DNA from: Paenibacillus sabinae T27
GTDB taxonomy: Bacteria; Bacillota; Bacilli; Paenibacillales; Paenibacillaceae
Direction: 5' to 3'
NCBI RefSeq assembly: GCF_000612505.1
Contig: NZ_CP004078.1
Coordinates: 2,468,001 to 2,532,000, forward strand
Length of the DNA: 64,000 nucleotides
Shown one piece after another: positions 35,701 to 43,205 of this stretch. The notes beneath the pieces are model-generated. The model saw only the letters and a list, made by a program, of their open reading frames with translations. It searched no databases and had not been told where the DNA came from. The position numbers and the translations under genes are program-made. How positions within the stretch are numbered: position 1 is the first letter of the stretch; the number at the start of each line of letters is the position of its first letter.

Positions 35701-35898
35701 TTCGCAGCGATGTATCCGTCGGGCGTACTGTCCATGATGCAGATTGCGACCGTGGTGCTCTCGGGACTTATTCTGTACGCCTTGCTGTTCCTGCCGTTCT
35801 TCATTCCAGTTATGGTAAAAGCGTTCGGCAAAGCGAACTGGTGGCCCTTTAAAATGAAGGAGCCGGAGGCTGCGTCGGACCGCAATATCCATTTGTAA
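32737..35898 (+). CDS. MMPL family (RND-type) transporter, YdgH-like
   Basis: A large proton-driven membrane transporter. The 1053-residue protein has an N-terminal membrane segment, an extracytoplasmic domain, a first block of membrane segments (about 185-390 with FGIGTDYCILLISRFKEELG), a long periplasm-side region (about 390-870) and a second block (from about 870 with GVDYSIFLMARFNENTGWD). The middle of the large loop (about 475-780) is rich in L, G, Q and A with a recurring L-x2-G pattern, like YhgE/Pip-type coiled regions. It is longer than Bacillus YdgH (about 885). Cargo unknown, possibly lipids or surfactants. Confidence 0.88.
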   Translation: MRGILKARWAIIAVWLAAAVVLVMTAPSFSDLVREKGQISVPEGYTSSRASEILREASDAKGGETLHQVALVFNRPEGLGEKETESIRQGVEKLASNKEQLGLSSITDPFSQEALKDTLIAKDGKTILVALSVKGGDEEVKALPDKVAPLLKDVDADHYLTSEGLINEDTILSSETGLKKSEYITVVFILVILLVVFRSVVAPFVPLLTVGLSYIVSQSIVAFLVDRFDFPLSTFTQIFMVAVMFGIGTDYCILLISRFKEELGAAEDTRTAIIETYRKAGGTVFFSGLAVFVGFVVIGLSKFILYRSAVAVAVGIAVMLLALVTVVPFFMAVLGKKLFWPSRGSLEHSESRIWGAAGSFSLKRPWAALLIVAAVVLPFLLTYSGKLSFNSLEEIGGRYPSVKGFNIIADSFGPGESMPGKLVIKNDDRMDNAEYMGLAEKISREVEQVDGVKTVRSMTRPAGEQIDDFLIPTQVASLSEGLDKSNEGLKQIRSGLSDASNRLKQNEPKLTEAASGAAQLVDGTAALKSGVTALGDGLTRIQKGIESGSAGAGELKSGLQQAAASAQQLADAHKKLLAGYRQLGGGLTALDGGIGQIQQQLSGAAEALSGLGPRFTGLEGSHPELLQDADYQTIKGTVTQTGEGTAKLAAGLGQISGQLKGAAAGLDEANAGYVRAAAGQDALAQGLQKLAAGIAQLQSGLNQAAGGQGQIVGKIPSITDGLDRLQGGQQQLADGFSELNGQIGQLTKGLSDSAEGLKQITGGLGSAQDYLSQVQAAGDSELSGFFIPAEALESDDIQTVFDNYLSDDRKVMTIDVVFADNPYSTGAIDKVGDIQAAVERAVKGTKLENAEVAMNGVTSTYSDLQSISNADYSRTVMLMLGGIFVILVFLLRSVIMPVYLILSLVLTYFTAMGITEAVFVNLLGYSGITWTTPFFSFVMLIALGVDYSIFLMARFNENTGWDVKDAILHAMRNMGTVILSAVIILGGTFAAMYPSGVLSMMQIATVVLSGLILYALLFLPFFIPVMVKAFGKANWWPFKMKEPEAASDRNIHL

Positions 35899-35967
35899 AC
35901 GGGGATAGGTGCAAGTTTAAAGATCAATATGGCAATTTCATGCGCCGCGGTGAGCGGTGAAAAATCG

Positions 35968-35990
35968 GCCAGCCTTCGGGCTGGCTTTTT
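35968..35990 (+). terminator. Terminator of the marR-MMPL operon
   Basis: GCCAGCC and GGCTGGC arms with a TTCG-type loop, followed by TTTTT. Confidence 0.88.
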
Positions 35991-36017
35991 CGCTGCAGCC
36001 ATGTGCTCATGTTAAGG

Positions 36018-36038
36018 AAAATAAAGTATTAAACTGAC
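36018..36038 (+). repeat. Exact 21-base repeat, copy 1
   Basis: These 21 bases (starting AAAATAAAGT, ending TAAACTGAC) occur again in inverted orientation at 63798-63818. Both copies lie in scarred intergenic DNA next to gene or transposase remnants, so they may be an insertion-sequence end. That origin is inferred. Confidence 0.6.
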
Positions 36039-36052
36039 CCCCAACAATTGAA

Positions 36053-36099
36053 ACAGCAGCAGTCATGGACGAGAAAAAAAGCCTGAGACTGCTGCTTTA
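36053..36099. terminator. Hairpin, terminator of the split GNAT genes; dispersed type
   Basis: AGCAGCAGTC pairs with GACTGCTGCT around a 22-base loop. Its left half (AACAGC-GCAGTCATGGACGAG) also occurs, with one mismatch, in the complement of the hairpin at 41881-41937. Confidence 0.65.
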
Positions 36100-36256
36100 T
36101 TTCTACTATCGTTCTCCGATAGCGCAGGTAAGACCAGCTGCTGGATCTGCATACCCGAAAAACTAGACGTCACCAAAGCTCTGCATTCTAGCCCGGCAGT
36201 CTGGAGATCAAGGCGCATCACTACCCGACATTCGTAATTATTATTGGTGTTGGGTT

Positions 36257-36682
36257 TCAAATGATCCGTTCAATGATGCTTTCGCTTTTGGTAACCTTAT
36301 ACCCTAACTTCTTATATAGGTTGAGTGCGTTTTCATTAGTCGCCCTGAGCTCAAGCTGGGATTCATCCATCCCCTTGCCTGCCAGATAACTCATCCCCCG
36401 GCTAATTAGAGCGGTCGCCAATCCTTTTCCACGCCATTTAGGCATGACGAAGATCTGTTCGGTGTAAGCTCGGTTGATTTCACCGTTCGCATTCTTATCC
36501 TCATTCCAATACAGCATAATGCTTCCAGCTATTTTCCCTTTATCAAATGCAGACAAGGTAGTACCCACCGCCCACAATTTAGATAACATGAAATACTTTA
36601 CTCCTTCTACACTCCATGGCTTTTCGGGAAAAGCGATATTGTATGCTTGCACATACTCTTCTATCTCTTTATCTTCCGCCAT
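36257..36682 (-). pseudogene. C-terminal half of a broken tandem GNAT acetyltransferase
   Basis: The 141-residue frame has a complete GNAT fold: AYTEQIFVMPKWRGKGLATA (acetyl-CoA motif) and LELRATNENALNLYKKLGYKV. The frame stays open upstream of the ATG and reads IREWKMAEDKE, a sequence that in tandem-GNAT proteins of Paenibacillus normally forms the inter-domain linker. The N-terminal domain (next entry) ends 12 bases away in another frame. I therefore read the two as one gene that lost about 40-45 codons and the frame. Either half could still be translated alone, since this one has a possible ATG but no clear binding site. Confidence 0.6.
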
Positions 36683-36693
36683 CTTCCATTCTC

Positions 36694-37113
36694 TTATTTC
36701 ACATAAGCTGCATTTTCCCGCTCGGACGGAAAGTAGGTGAAGCAGATTTTTGTTCTATTATTGACAGCACCTTTTTGGATTTCACTTGCTCTGATCATTA
36801 ACTGTTGAAACAGCATTTCTCTTAATATGGCCTGGTCAGCAGTTAAGGGATCATTCTTAATTTCTACCCATAGTACATTCTCTGCCCGGTCGCTGCTGTC
36901 TTCTGTCAGTATAGGATAAATGGAAGAATAGCCCACAATCTCCCCTTTATCGTTCAATACGCAGAACATATTTCCGTTATTGAATTCTGGAGAGAGATAC
37001 GCCTCACCCGGAATAACCGATGCTTCAGGATACGCTTTATTATAGGCTACTTGAATATTATAGATACTGGAGACGTCTTCCGGGATAAAGTTACGAATGC
37101 TGTAATGATCCAA
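36694..37113 (-). pseudogene. N-terminal half of a broken tandem GNAT acetyltransferase
   Basis: The 139-residue product begins DHYSIRNFIPEDVSSIYNIQ and contains YLSPEFNNGNMFCVLNDKGE and ENVLWVEIKNDPLTADQAIL, as in the first domain of tandem GNAT proteins. It stops at FPSERENAAYVK, inside the last strand, where family members continue with a Gly-Phe turn and a linker to the second domain. The missing C-terminal strand makes an independent function doubtful. Base composition is more AT-rich than in the surrounding genes, a sign of transfer or of decay. Confidence 0.6.
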
Positions 37114-37189
37114 TGTATTAACCTTTTTTCAAGTAAATAGATTATAGTTTTAACAACTTTACTCGAATACCATTAATGTAAATATATTA

Positions 37190-37455
37190 CTAACCGAAAA
37201 GAATATCTAGTTCTTCCTGTGTCAAATTGGCTGTTTCAAAATCGGAGGCCGTGAATTCTATTTCCTGCTTGTTGCTCCGTCCCGCCCATGTGACCCGGCT
37301 GTTTGTCAGCTTTTGTAGGCAGTCCGAGGCTCGATCGCACACCACCCGACGGGCTGGTGGTCAAGGTATGCGACGAGGCCGCTGGTTATGCCCGACTCTG
37401 GGTTCCCGCAGCCGGTCTGGGTGCGCAGTAGGAAGGTACGTTCGTCGTCATTCAC
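37190..37455 (-). pseudogene. GC-rich remnant of an actinobacterial-type GNAT gene
   Basis: Minus-strand translation from a GTG at 37455 gives TFLLRTQTGCGNPESG and SGLVAYLDHQPVGWCAIEPR-TAY, then a -1 frameshift, then KLTNSRVTWAGRSNKQ and an unrelated-looking tail ending LTQEELDILFG. The first two parts match a GNAT subfamily common in Actinobacteria as I recall it, which continues with the acetyl-CoA motif. That motif is missing here. The DNA is clearly GC-richer than its AT-rich flanks. No ribosome binding site is visible. Confidence 0.5.
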
Positions 37456-37639
37456 CTGGTTCCATTGAGAATTCTGATTGTAATGTAGAGGAAAATAAAA
37501 AAATTATTAAGCTTTAACAAGACGTCATCTAACAAGGAGGGACAGCTCAGAATATCGCAACAGCAGCAGAATAAAGGATCGGTTGCTGTTGTGATTGAAG
37601 TAAGGGGCAGTTAATTCATTCATGAAAGAAGAGGAACAG
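37456..37639. other. AT-rich intergenic stretch upstream of the acyltransferase
   Basis: Contains an inverted repeat CAACAGCA/TGCTGTTG near 37558-37592 and an AAGGAGGGACAG sequence at about 37537 that is not followed by a long open frame. I see no gene here. Confidence 0.4.
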
Positions 37640-38884
37640 ATGAATAAAGAGACATCCGAAAAAAAGCTATTCTATTTGGATGGCATTAGGGGACTCGCGG
37701 CATGTACCGTGGTTATTTCCCACTACATACAAGTATTTTATCCAGCTGCATTAAATGGAAGACCGCAACAAGCTCATTTTAAATGGGATATTTGGTACGG
37801 CCATTCTCCGATTAATTTATTTTATAATGGACAATTTGCCGTTTGTTTGTTTTTTGTGTTAAGTGGTTATGTGCTCAGTGTCAAAATGTTTGAAAAAGAG
37901 CTCGATAGTGAAACCTTTCAAAAATTGTTACATTCCAGCGCTATACGAAGGTACATTCGCCTTGCCATGCCGGCAGCGGTATCCGTATTACTTGTGTATC
38001 TAGCAATTATTACGAATGCCTTTCATCTCCAAGAAATATGGGAAACAACATGGACAGATATGAAAAAGAACTACTACGCTTTAGATACAAATATATATAC
38101 CGTTATTAAGGCTGCTATTTTTGATCCGTTTTTCCGTTTAAAAGCACATCCTTACAATCCAGTCCTTTGGACAATGGGCTATGAACTATTAGGTTCTTTT
38201 TTAATTTTCGGTTTTCTTGCTTTATTTGGACGAGTGAAAAAAAGATGGATTGTGTATGTGGTCTTATCCATTACGTTTATTCAAACCTATTTTGTTGCTT
38301 TTTTATGGGGAATGCTGCTTGCGGATTTGCTCAAGCACAAATGGTTACAAAGCAAAATAACGGCAGTACTTGTGCTTTTAATGGGGATTTACTTAGGTTC
38401 AGCACCTTATACTCCATTACTGGGAACTATGTACGAACCTATAGAAGTGTGGACAAAAATTATCAATGAATGGATTCAATTTAACATGGATCCACGACTT
38501 CTTGCACGAACCCTTGGTTCTACTATGATTTTGTTTGCTCTGCTTCGTTTAAAAGTGTTGCAGCAGGTGTTTGGATGGAAACTGTTTGCTTATTTAGGAG
38601 AGATTTCATTTTCTCTTTACCTCATTCATTTTACTTTCCTAAATACGTTCTCCGCGTTCCTGTTTAGTAAAGTGATTCATCACTTTAGTTATAATCTTGC
38701 CTATGCAATTACGTTTATGGTTTCCATGGTGCCCTTATTTATTTTGTCGCATTATTATATGAAATATATCGATCAAGGGGCATTAAAACTAGCTCGAAAA
38801 GTTGAAAGCATGTTAGAACATGAAAAAGCGTCGACTACTCAAATTTATGCCCAGCTGCGAGAAGAACGTAGAAGAGAGTTATAG
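37640..38884 (+). CDS. Acyltransferase 3 family membrane protein (OafA-like)
   Basis: Such proteins add acetyl or other acyl groups to surface sugars. The 414-residue protein begins with the family hallmark FYLDGIRGLAACTVVISHY and has about ten membrane segments, ending in a charged tail. Internal motifs include YNPVLWTMGYELLGSFLIFG and LGEISFSLYLIHF. The ATG at 37640 follows AGAGGAACAG; one at 37622 lacks a site. The gene is far more AT-rich than its neighbours, with A/T-ending codons and runs such as TTTTTT, and lies beside remnants, so recent horizontal acquisition is likely. The acceptor is unknown. Confidence 0.87.
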   Translation: MNKETSEKKLFYLDGIRGLAACTVVISHYIQVFYPAALNGRPQQAHFKWDIWYGHSPINLFYNGQFAVCLFFVLSGYVLSVKMFEKELDSETFQKLLHSSAIRRYIRLAMPAAVSVLLVYLAIITNAFHLQEIWETTWTDMKKNYYALDTNIYTVIKAAIFDPFFRLKAHPYNPVLWTMGYELLGSFLIFGFLALFGRVKKRWIVYVVLSITFIQTYFVAFLWGMLLADLLKHKWLQSKITAVLVLLMGIYLGSAPYTPLLGTMYEPIEVWTKIINEWIQFNMDPRLLARTLGSTMILFALLRLKVLQQVFGWKLFAYLGEISFSLYLIHFTFLNTFSAFLFSKVIHHFSYNLAYAITFMVSMVPLFILSHYYMKYIDQGALKLARKVESMLEHEKASTTQIYAQLREERRREL

Positions 38885-39031
38885 AAGAGAGTTATATCGC
38901 CGCTGTTTTTTAAATATTTTCTTCAGATCAAATACTCGTTTGCTCGCTCTCAGCCGCCTATTGACAATGGATATATTTAGGAGCAGACTATACTTAGTAA
39001 TACTAAATAATAAGGTTAGCAAGGTGATGGG

Positions 39032-39376
39032 ATGAGCGATCCGGCAAGCCAGCTTAAAAAGGGCGTTTTGGAAATTTTGGTGCTGCATTTGCTGAGACGC
39101 GGAAATTTGTACGGCTACCAGTTGATCAACGAATTGGATGAGAGAAGCGGCGGATATTTCAAGCTTAAAGAAGGGACCCTGTACCCCGTGCTGTATAGGC
39201 TGGAGGATTCCCGTCTCGTCGAGAGCTACTGGGAGCAGACTCAAGGCAAGCGCGGGGTCCGGCGCAAATATTACCGGATCACCGCTGCGGGTGAAGACTG
39301 GCTTAAGGAAATGACCGGAGAGCTTGCGCTGTTATTTCACTCCATTTATAAGATTATGGGAGATGAACGTTTATGA
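39032..39376 (+). CDS. PadR family transcriptional regulator
   Basis: The 114-residue winged-helix protein begins DPASQLKKGVLEILVLHLL and has RGNLYGYQLINELDERSGGY, LKEGTLYPVLYRLEDSRLVE and RRKYYRITAAGEDWLKEM, a complete PadR domain without long C-terminal extension (PadR-s2 type). AAGGTGATGGG precedes the ATG. Its stop overlaps the next start (ATGA), the common Bacillales pairing of a PadR regulator with a HAAS-domain membrane protein. Confidence 0.92.
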   Translation: MSDPASQLKKGVLEILVLHLLRRGNLYGYQLINELDERSGGYFKLKEGTLYPVLYRLEDSRLVESYWEQTQGKRGVRRKYYRITAAGEDWLKEMTGELALLFHSIYKIMGDERL

Positions 39377-40110
39377 GCCAACGATTGAAGCTCTATGTCA
39401 ACGAAGTGATGGCGGGAATTGAAGCGGACCCCGGCACGAAACGCAGAATCGCAGAGGATTTGTTGACTTCCCTGACGGAAAGAGCCGAACGGAGCAGTGT
39501 CGAACGGGTGCTGGCTGAATCCGGAGCGCCCCGGGAGATGGCCCGGGAGTATATGAACGGACTGTACGGAGCCGAAGTGGGATCGGGTTACGGCAACAAT
39601 CAAGACTCTTATCAGGGTTATGGTTACGAGACCCCAGGTTATGGCGATTATTACGAATACAAATCATCGCTTACCGTTCTGGACCTGCCGCTGGTGCATA
39701 TTAAATTGCGCAGACGGGGGTGGTTCTTTGGCGGTGCGCCTGCGGTTGCCAAAGGAATTATCGCCATCGGTGATGTGGCGCTCGGAGGCTTTGCTGTCGG
39801 AGGAGTCTCAGCCGGCTTTATCGCCCTCGGCGGCGTGTCCGCCGGGATTCTCGCACTGGGGGGAGCAGCGCTAGGAGCCGTTGCGGCGGGCGGAGCCGCG
39901 GCGGGAGTCCTTGCCTTTGGAGGGGCGGCGGTCGGAGCGGTGGCGCTTGGAGGTCTGGCCATTGGCAAAATCGCCATTGGCGGCAGCGCCTTCGGAAGCT
40001 ATACGATCAGTGCCGCGGATTCCGGCACCTTCTCGCTGGAGCTGCTGCGCAGAATGCTGGAGGAAGCTTTCCCGCGTGTGGCCGGCTGGATGAGCCGCTT
40101 GAGACCGTGA
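39373..40110 (+). CDS. HAAS-type protein with glycine-rich hydrophobic repeat domain
   Basis: The N-terminal 70 residues (RLKLYVNEVMAGIEADPGTK, ESGAPREMAREYMNGLYG) look like a HAAS/DUF1700 signalling domain, which often partners PadR. A Tyr/Gly-rich linker follows (about 74-98), then about 90 residues (about 130-215) of near-perfect GG-x-A-x-G hexads such as GGVSAGFIALGGVSAGILAL, then a short amphipathic tail. The repeat could form a membrane-associated left-handed helix or solenoid. It is translated coupled to padR. I know such repeats in other Firmicute proteins but not a tested function. Confidence 0.8.
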   Translation: MSQRLKLYVNEVMAGIEADPGTKRRIAEDLLTSLTERAERSSVERVLAESGAPREMAREYMNGLYGAEVGSGYGNNQDSYQGYGYETPGYGDYYEYKSSLTVLDLPLVHIKLRRRGWFFGGAPAVAKGIIAIGDVALGGFAVGGVSAGFIALGGVSAGILALGGAALGAVAAGGAAAGVLAFGGAAVGAVALGGLAIGKIAIGGSAFGSYTISAADSGTFSLELLRRMLEEAFPRVAGWMSRLRP

Positions 40111-40132
40111 GCCAGATGTTTCGGCCGAAACA

Positions 40133-40177
40133 GAAGAACCTCCGTCAACTCCCGGGAAGGAGTAGCGGAGGTTCTTG
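40133..40177. terminator. Bidirectional terminator between convergent genes
   Basis: AAGAACCTCCG pairs with CGGAGGTTCTT, with CTCC/GGAG inside, serving the HAAS gene and the TPR gene. Confidence 0.82.
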
Positions 40178-40198
40178 TGTAAGCTACTAGGCCTAGAT

Positions 40199-40870
40199 CT
40201 AGCGCATTTTTGCAAAAAAGCTGCGCAGCGCCCACCCGCGTTCCTGCCGCTTCTTGTACCTTGGCAGCGAGCGGTAGACGTCGATGGATTCATTGAAAGA
40301 ACGTTTTGCTTCGGTCTCTTGACCGAGCGCCTTGTACATAGAGCCGAGCAAATAATACGCCTCGCTGGAGGATGACTGAATGTCCTGGAACTCGTGTAAA
40401 TAATGCAGCGCCTTGTCGCGGTCGGTGTGGCGGAACGCCTCCGCAAGCCGAAGATAGGGCTTGCCGTACTGAACTCTCCGGTTAATCTCGAGTCCGCGCT
40501 GCATTTGGCTTTCGCCTTCCTCCAGCTGTCCCAGCTTAATATTCGCATAGCCCAGTTCGACCCAGTACTCGGCAGACTGCTCATAGCGGTCCCCGATTTG
40601 CAGCAGAAGCTCCTGCGCTTCCCTGTATTTCTTGCGCTCGCTTAAGAGGCGGGCCAGCTCGAACTTGGAAGAGACATCATTCGGGTTCAGCGAGATTTGA
40701 GTGCGAAGTCTGGAGCCTTGTCTTGCTCTGCGAAAAGGTCTGGTGATGCTCGGGAACACGCCGACATAGCGGCGGTCAAGGAAATAGAGTACCGCAAGCA
40801 GGATAATCACTGCAAGAAACGGATTCCCGACCAGCCTCCACAGCAGCATAAAAACGATAAATTTAACCAT
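40199..40870 (-). CDS. Membrane-anchored tetratricopeptide repeat protein
   Basis: The 223-residue protein has two N-terminal hydrophobic segments close together (VKFIVFMLLWRLVGNPFLAV, IILLAVLYFL) and then four to five TPR-like helical repeats from about residue 60 (KFELARLLSERKKYREAQEL, YWVELGYANIKLGQLEEGES, EAYYLLGSMYKALGQETEAK). The TPR face would be cytosolic or extracellular depending on topology. GGAGGGAAATC precedes the ATG at 40870; the open frame to 40924 lacks a site. It probably acts as a scaffold; partner unknown. Confidence 0.8.
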   Translation of the reverse strand: MVKFIVFMLLWRLVGNPFLAVIILLAVLYFLDRRYVGVFPSITRPFRRARQGSRLRTQISLNPNDVSSKFELARLLSERKKYREAQELLLQIGDRYEQSAEYWVELGYANIKLGQLEEGESQMQRGLEINRRVQYGKPYLRLAEAFRHTDRDKALHYLHEFQDIQSSSSEAYYLLGSMYKALGQETEAKRSFNESIDVYRSLPRYKKRQERGWALRSFFAKMR

Positions 40871-41093
40871 GATTTCCCTCCAAAAAAAGTGTTGCCGAAA
40901 TATCCGCGGGCCGCAGCAATCCACAGGTGCATTATATCATTCTTTGGTCCGGCAGAAAATGGAAGAGGCCGCTCGCGGACTTGACATATTTGCGTCTTTA
41001 TTGCTTTAGCAATGGTTAGGGAGCCGCCTATTGGTAATGGGGAGACAGGAGTGATAAAATAAAAAAATCAATCGAAGGAAGAATGGTGCGGTA

Positions 41094-41870
41094 GTGAGGA
41101 TCGGATTTTTTGACTCGGGGATAGGTGGCATAACTGTATTGCATCAAGCGCTGAGGCTCCTGCCGAATGAAGATTACATCTTCTACGCGGACAGCTTGCA
41201 TGTTCCATATGGGGATAAGCCGAAAGAAGAGGTAAGGCAATATATATTCGAGGCCGCTGACTTTATTGCAAGCCAGGGCGTCAAAGCATTAGTCATTGCC
41301 TGTAATACGGCAACCAGCATTGCGGTGCAAGACCTTCGCCAAAAATATGATTTCCCTATTTTAGGTATTGAGCCGGCCGTTAAACCGGCTGTTCAACAAT
41401 GTGAAGGAACCCGGAAAAAAGTTCTGGTGCTTGCGACGAGTCTAACGCTGAAAGAAGAAAAATACCATAATCTGGTGAGAAGTGTGGATCGTCACGATAT
41501 CGTTGAAAGCCTGCCGCTGAACGGCCTTGTCCGGTTTGCCGAACAATTCGATTTCAGCGAAGAAAGCGTGCTTCCCTATTTAAGAGACCAGTTCTCCCAT
41601 CTGGATTTACGGCAGTACGGAACCGTTGTATTGGGCTGCACTCATTTTCCGTATTTTATTCCTGTTTTTAAGAAGCTTTTTAACGATGACGCGGAGATTA
41701 TTTCAGGCAGCTTCGGGACGGCGAAGAACCTGAAGCATATTCTCGAATCCAGGAATCAATTATCGGATGGGACAGGAGAGATTTCTTTCTACCATTCCGG
41801 CCGTAAAGTCGAGGATCAGGCGACTCTCACCCAATATCATAGGTTGTTCAGAATGCTGGATGAAATGTAA
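41094..41870 (+). CDS. murI: Glutamate racemase (YrpC/MurI2-like)
   Basis: Glutamate racemase makes D-glutamate for peptidoglycan. The 258-residue protein has the two catalytic cysteines, Cys70 in IACNTATS and Cys182 in LGCTHFPYF, and the N-terminal FFDSGIGGITVL. Overall it resembles Bacillus subtilis YrpC, the second racemase, more than RacE. The start is GTG at 41094 with AAGGAAG about 12 bases upstream. It is a single gene followed by a strong hairpin. Confidence 0.93.
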   Translation: MRIGFFDSGIGGITVLHQALRLLPNEDYIFYADSLHVPYGDKPKEEVRQYIFEAADFIASQGVKALVIACNTATSIAVQDLRQKYDFPILGIEPAVKPAVQQCEGTRKKVLVLATSLTLKEEKYHNLVRSVDRHDIVESLPLNGLVRFAEQFDFSEESVLPYLRDQFSHLDLRQYGTVVLGCTHFPYFIPVFKKLFNDDAEIISGSFGTAKNLKHILESRNQLSDGTGEISFYHSGRKVEDQATLTQYHRLFRMLDEM

Positions 41871-41880
41871 TTACGAGCAC

Positions 41881-41937
41881 AACAGCGGCAGTCATGGATG
41901 ATTTTCTCGTCCATGACTGCCGCTGTTTTTGTTTTTG
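41881..41937 (+). terminator. Long hairpin terminator of murI
   Basis: AACAGCGGCAGTCATGGA pairs exactly with TCCATGACTGCCGCTGTT around an eleven-base loop, followed by TTTGTTTTT. Related to the hairpin at 36053. Confidence 0.88.
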
Positions 41938-42104
41938 CGGCCGGCCCGCAAATTTTTTTCCATAAATTCAGAAATACTGTTTTGGACTGGAAAGAATAGG
42001 GTAATTAAAAAGTAACAAATTCGTCATCATGCAAATATTTCGTGAAAATGTAGAGGATATGAAGGGAACACTGGAAATCGATATTGAAAAGGAGGCCGAC
42101 TTCC

Positions 42105-42266
42105 ATGACCTTACCCGTACATAATCTTATGGCATTCAATCAGCAATATTTCAGAGCTCAGCCGCCCGTTGCTTTTAAACGGGAAGCCGTTCAGGAGAAA
42201 AGCCTGAGCTTTCAGGAGATTCTGAACGAAAAGATGAGCTCCGGCGGCACCGCTCTCAAAAAATAA
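42105..42266 (+). CDS. Small hypothetical protein
   Basis: The 53-residue product (TLPVHNLMAFNQQYFRAQPP through LSFQEILNEKMSSGGTALKK) has no membrane segment and no family I can name. The short SFQEILNEK motif resembles a segment in flagellar hook-related proteins, which may be chance. AAAAGGAGG stands nine bases before the ATG at 42105, strong support for translation; the in-frame ATG at 42084 lies ahead of that site. It stands alone. Confidence 0.6.
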   Translation: MTLPVHNLMAFNQQYFRAQPPVAFKREAVQEKSLSFQEILNEKMSSGGTALKK

Positions 42267-42350
42267 TCATCTTCTCTATGATGAGGACTGGCCGGGGATT
42301 CGCCGTAATGGCGAGTTGCCGGTTATTTGCCATGTCTGCATTTTCGCTAT

Positions 42351-42560
42351 CTACCTGACTTCGAAGAACTCGCAGTCCCGCCGTGAATAATAGGTCAGAT
42401 CGCTGACCCTGGACTGGATAATGACGTCCGTATCGGTGAACCTTACGATTGTCGCTCCGGAGTTGATCAAGTGATCATCCTGGAATACGCGCACGGGCAG
42501 CTGCCGCTGCATGGCCTCCTGAAAGTCGCCGTCGGTGATCAAAGGTCGGTTGATGGGCAT
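42351..42560 (-). CDS. Small hypothetical protein, possibly SH3/Sm-like barrel
   Basis: The 69-residue product ends IVRFTDTDVIIQSRVSDLTY and YSRRDCEFFEVR, alternating polar and hydrophobic residues as in small beta barrels. I do not recognise the family; it looks like a conserved short Paenibacillus protein. AAGGAGAGCTTTAAC precedes the ATG. It diverges from the PsiE gene, with about 150 bases between starts. Confidence 0.65.
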   Translation of the reverse strand: MPINRPLITDGDFQEAMQRQLPVRVFQDDHLINSGATIVRFTDTDVIIQSRVSDLTYYSRRDCEFFEVR

Positions 42561-42709
42561 GTTAAAGCTCTCCTTTTTCGAAAATTAAGCACATCCAGAA
42601 GTAAAATCAGTATACCCGCGAAATGTCCCAAGCGCCAGTTTAAGTCCAAACTTGCCTTGAAAACGAAATCACGATTATACTTGGGATTACTCAAGCGGGA
42701 GGTGATCTT

Positions 42710-43117
42710 TTGAAGACAAAAAATAATATCGCGTCTATTCCGTTCATTCTGCAATGGACACTCAATGCCGCGCTTATCGTGCTGGCGGTTATTCTTGTCA
42801 TTCTTCTCGGCAAGGAGACCATTTATATTTTCGGCTTTATCAACGATGGCGGCCATCTGACCAAACTGGACCTGCTGGAAGCTTTGCTGATTTATTTTTT
42901 GTATTTCGAGTTCATTGCCCTGATTATCAAGTATTTCGAAGCGCATTATCATTTCCCGCTCAGGTATTTTATCTACATCGGCATTACGGCGATGATCCGG
43001 CTGATTATTATCGATCATGAAAATCCGTCGGATACGTTGATCTATTCGGGAGCCATCCTGCTGCTCGTGGTCACGCTCTTTATTGCAAACAGCAAGATGC
43101 TCAAAAGAGAGAATTAG
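42710..43117 (+). CDS. psiE: PsiE family phosphate-starvation-inducible membrane protein
   Basis: The 135-residue protein has four membrane segments and the PsiE pattern: [58 protein letters not shown] and [19 protein letters not shown]. PsiE homologues respond to phosphate starvation in E. coli; the molecular role is unknown. GGGAGGTGATC precedes the TTG start. No Pho box is apparent to me upstream. A terminator follows the gene. Confidence 0.88.
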   Translation: MKTKNNIASIPFILQWTLNAALIVLAVILVILLGKETIYIFGFINDGGHLTKLDLLEALLIYFLYFEFIALIIKYFEAHYHFPLRYFIYIGITAMIRLIIIDHENPSDTLIYSGAILLLVVTLFIANSKMLKREN

Positions 43118-43144
43118 AGAAGTAACAGTAAAGCATCAGTCATG

Positions 43145-43191
43145 AAAACAGAACGCCGACCGGGTGCGGTCAGCGGATCTGTTTTTTTTTC
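43145..43191. terminator. Terminator between psiE and the DUF2252 gene
   Basis: AAACAGA, GC and GACCG blocks pair with CGGTC, GC and TCTGTTT, followed by a nine-T run on the plus strand. Confidence 0.85.
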
Positions 43192-43205
43192 GCTTCCAGC
43201 GGCTT

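Noticed and set aside
36063..36260. 65-codon leftward open frame after the GNAT half
   Set aside because: Starts at a TTG overlapping the GNAT stop and runs into the hairpin; no family and no independent binding site.
36000..37640. Possible defence island
   Set aside because: The scarred region holds only GNAT remnants and an acyltransferase; no nuclease, toxin, methylase or helicase is present.
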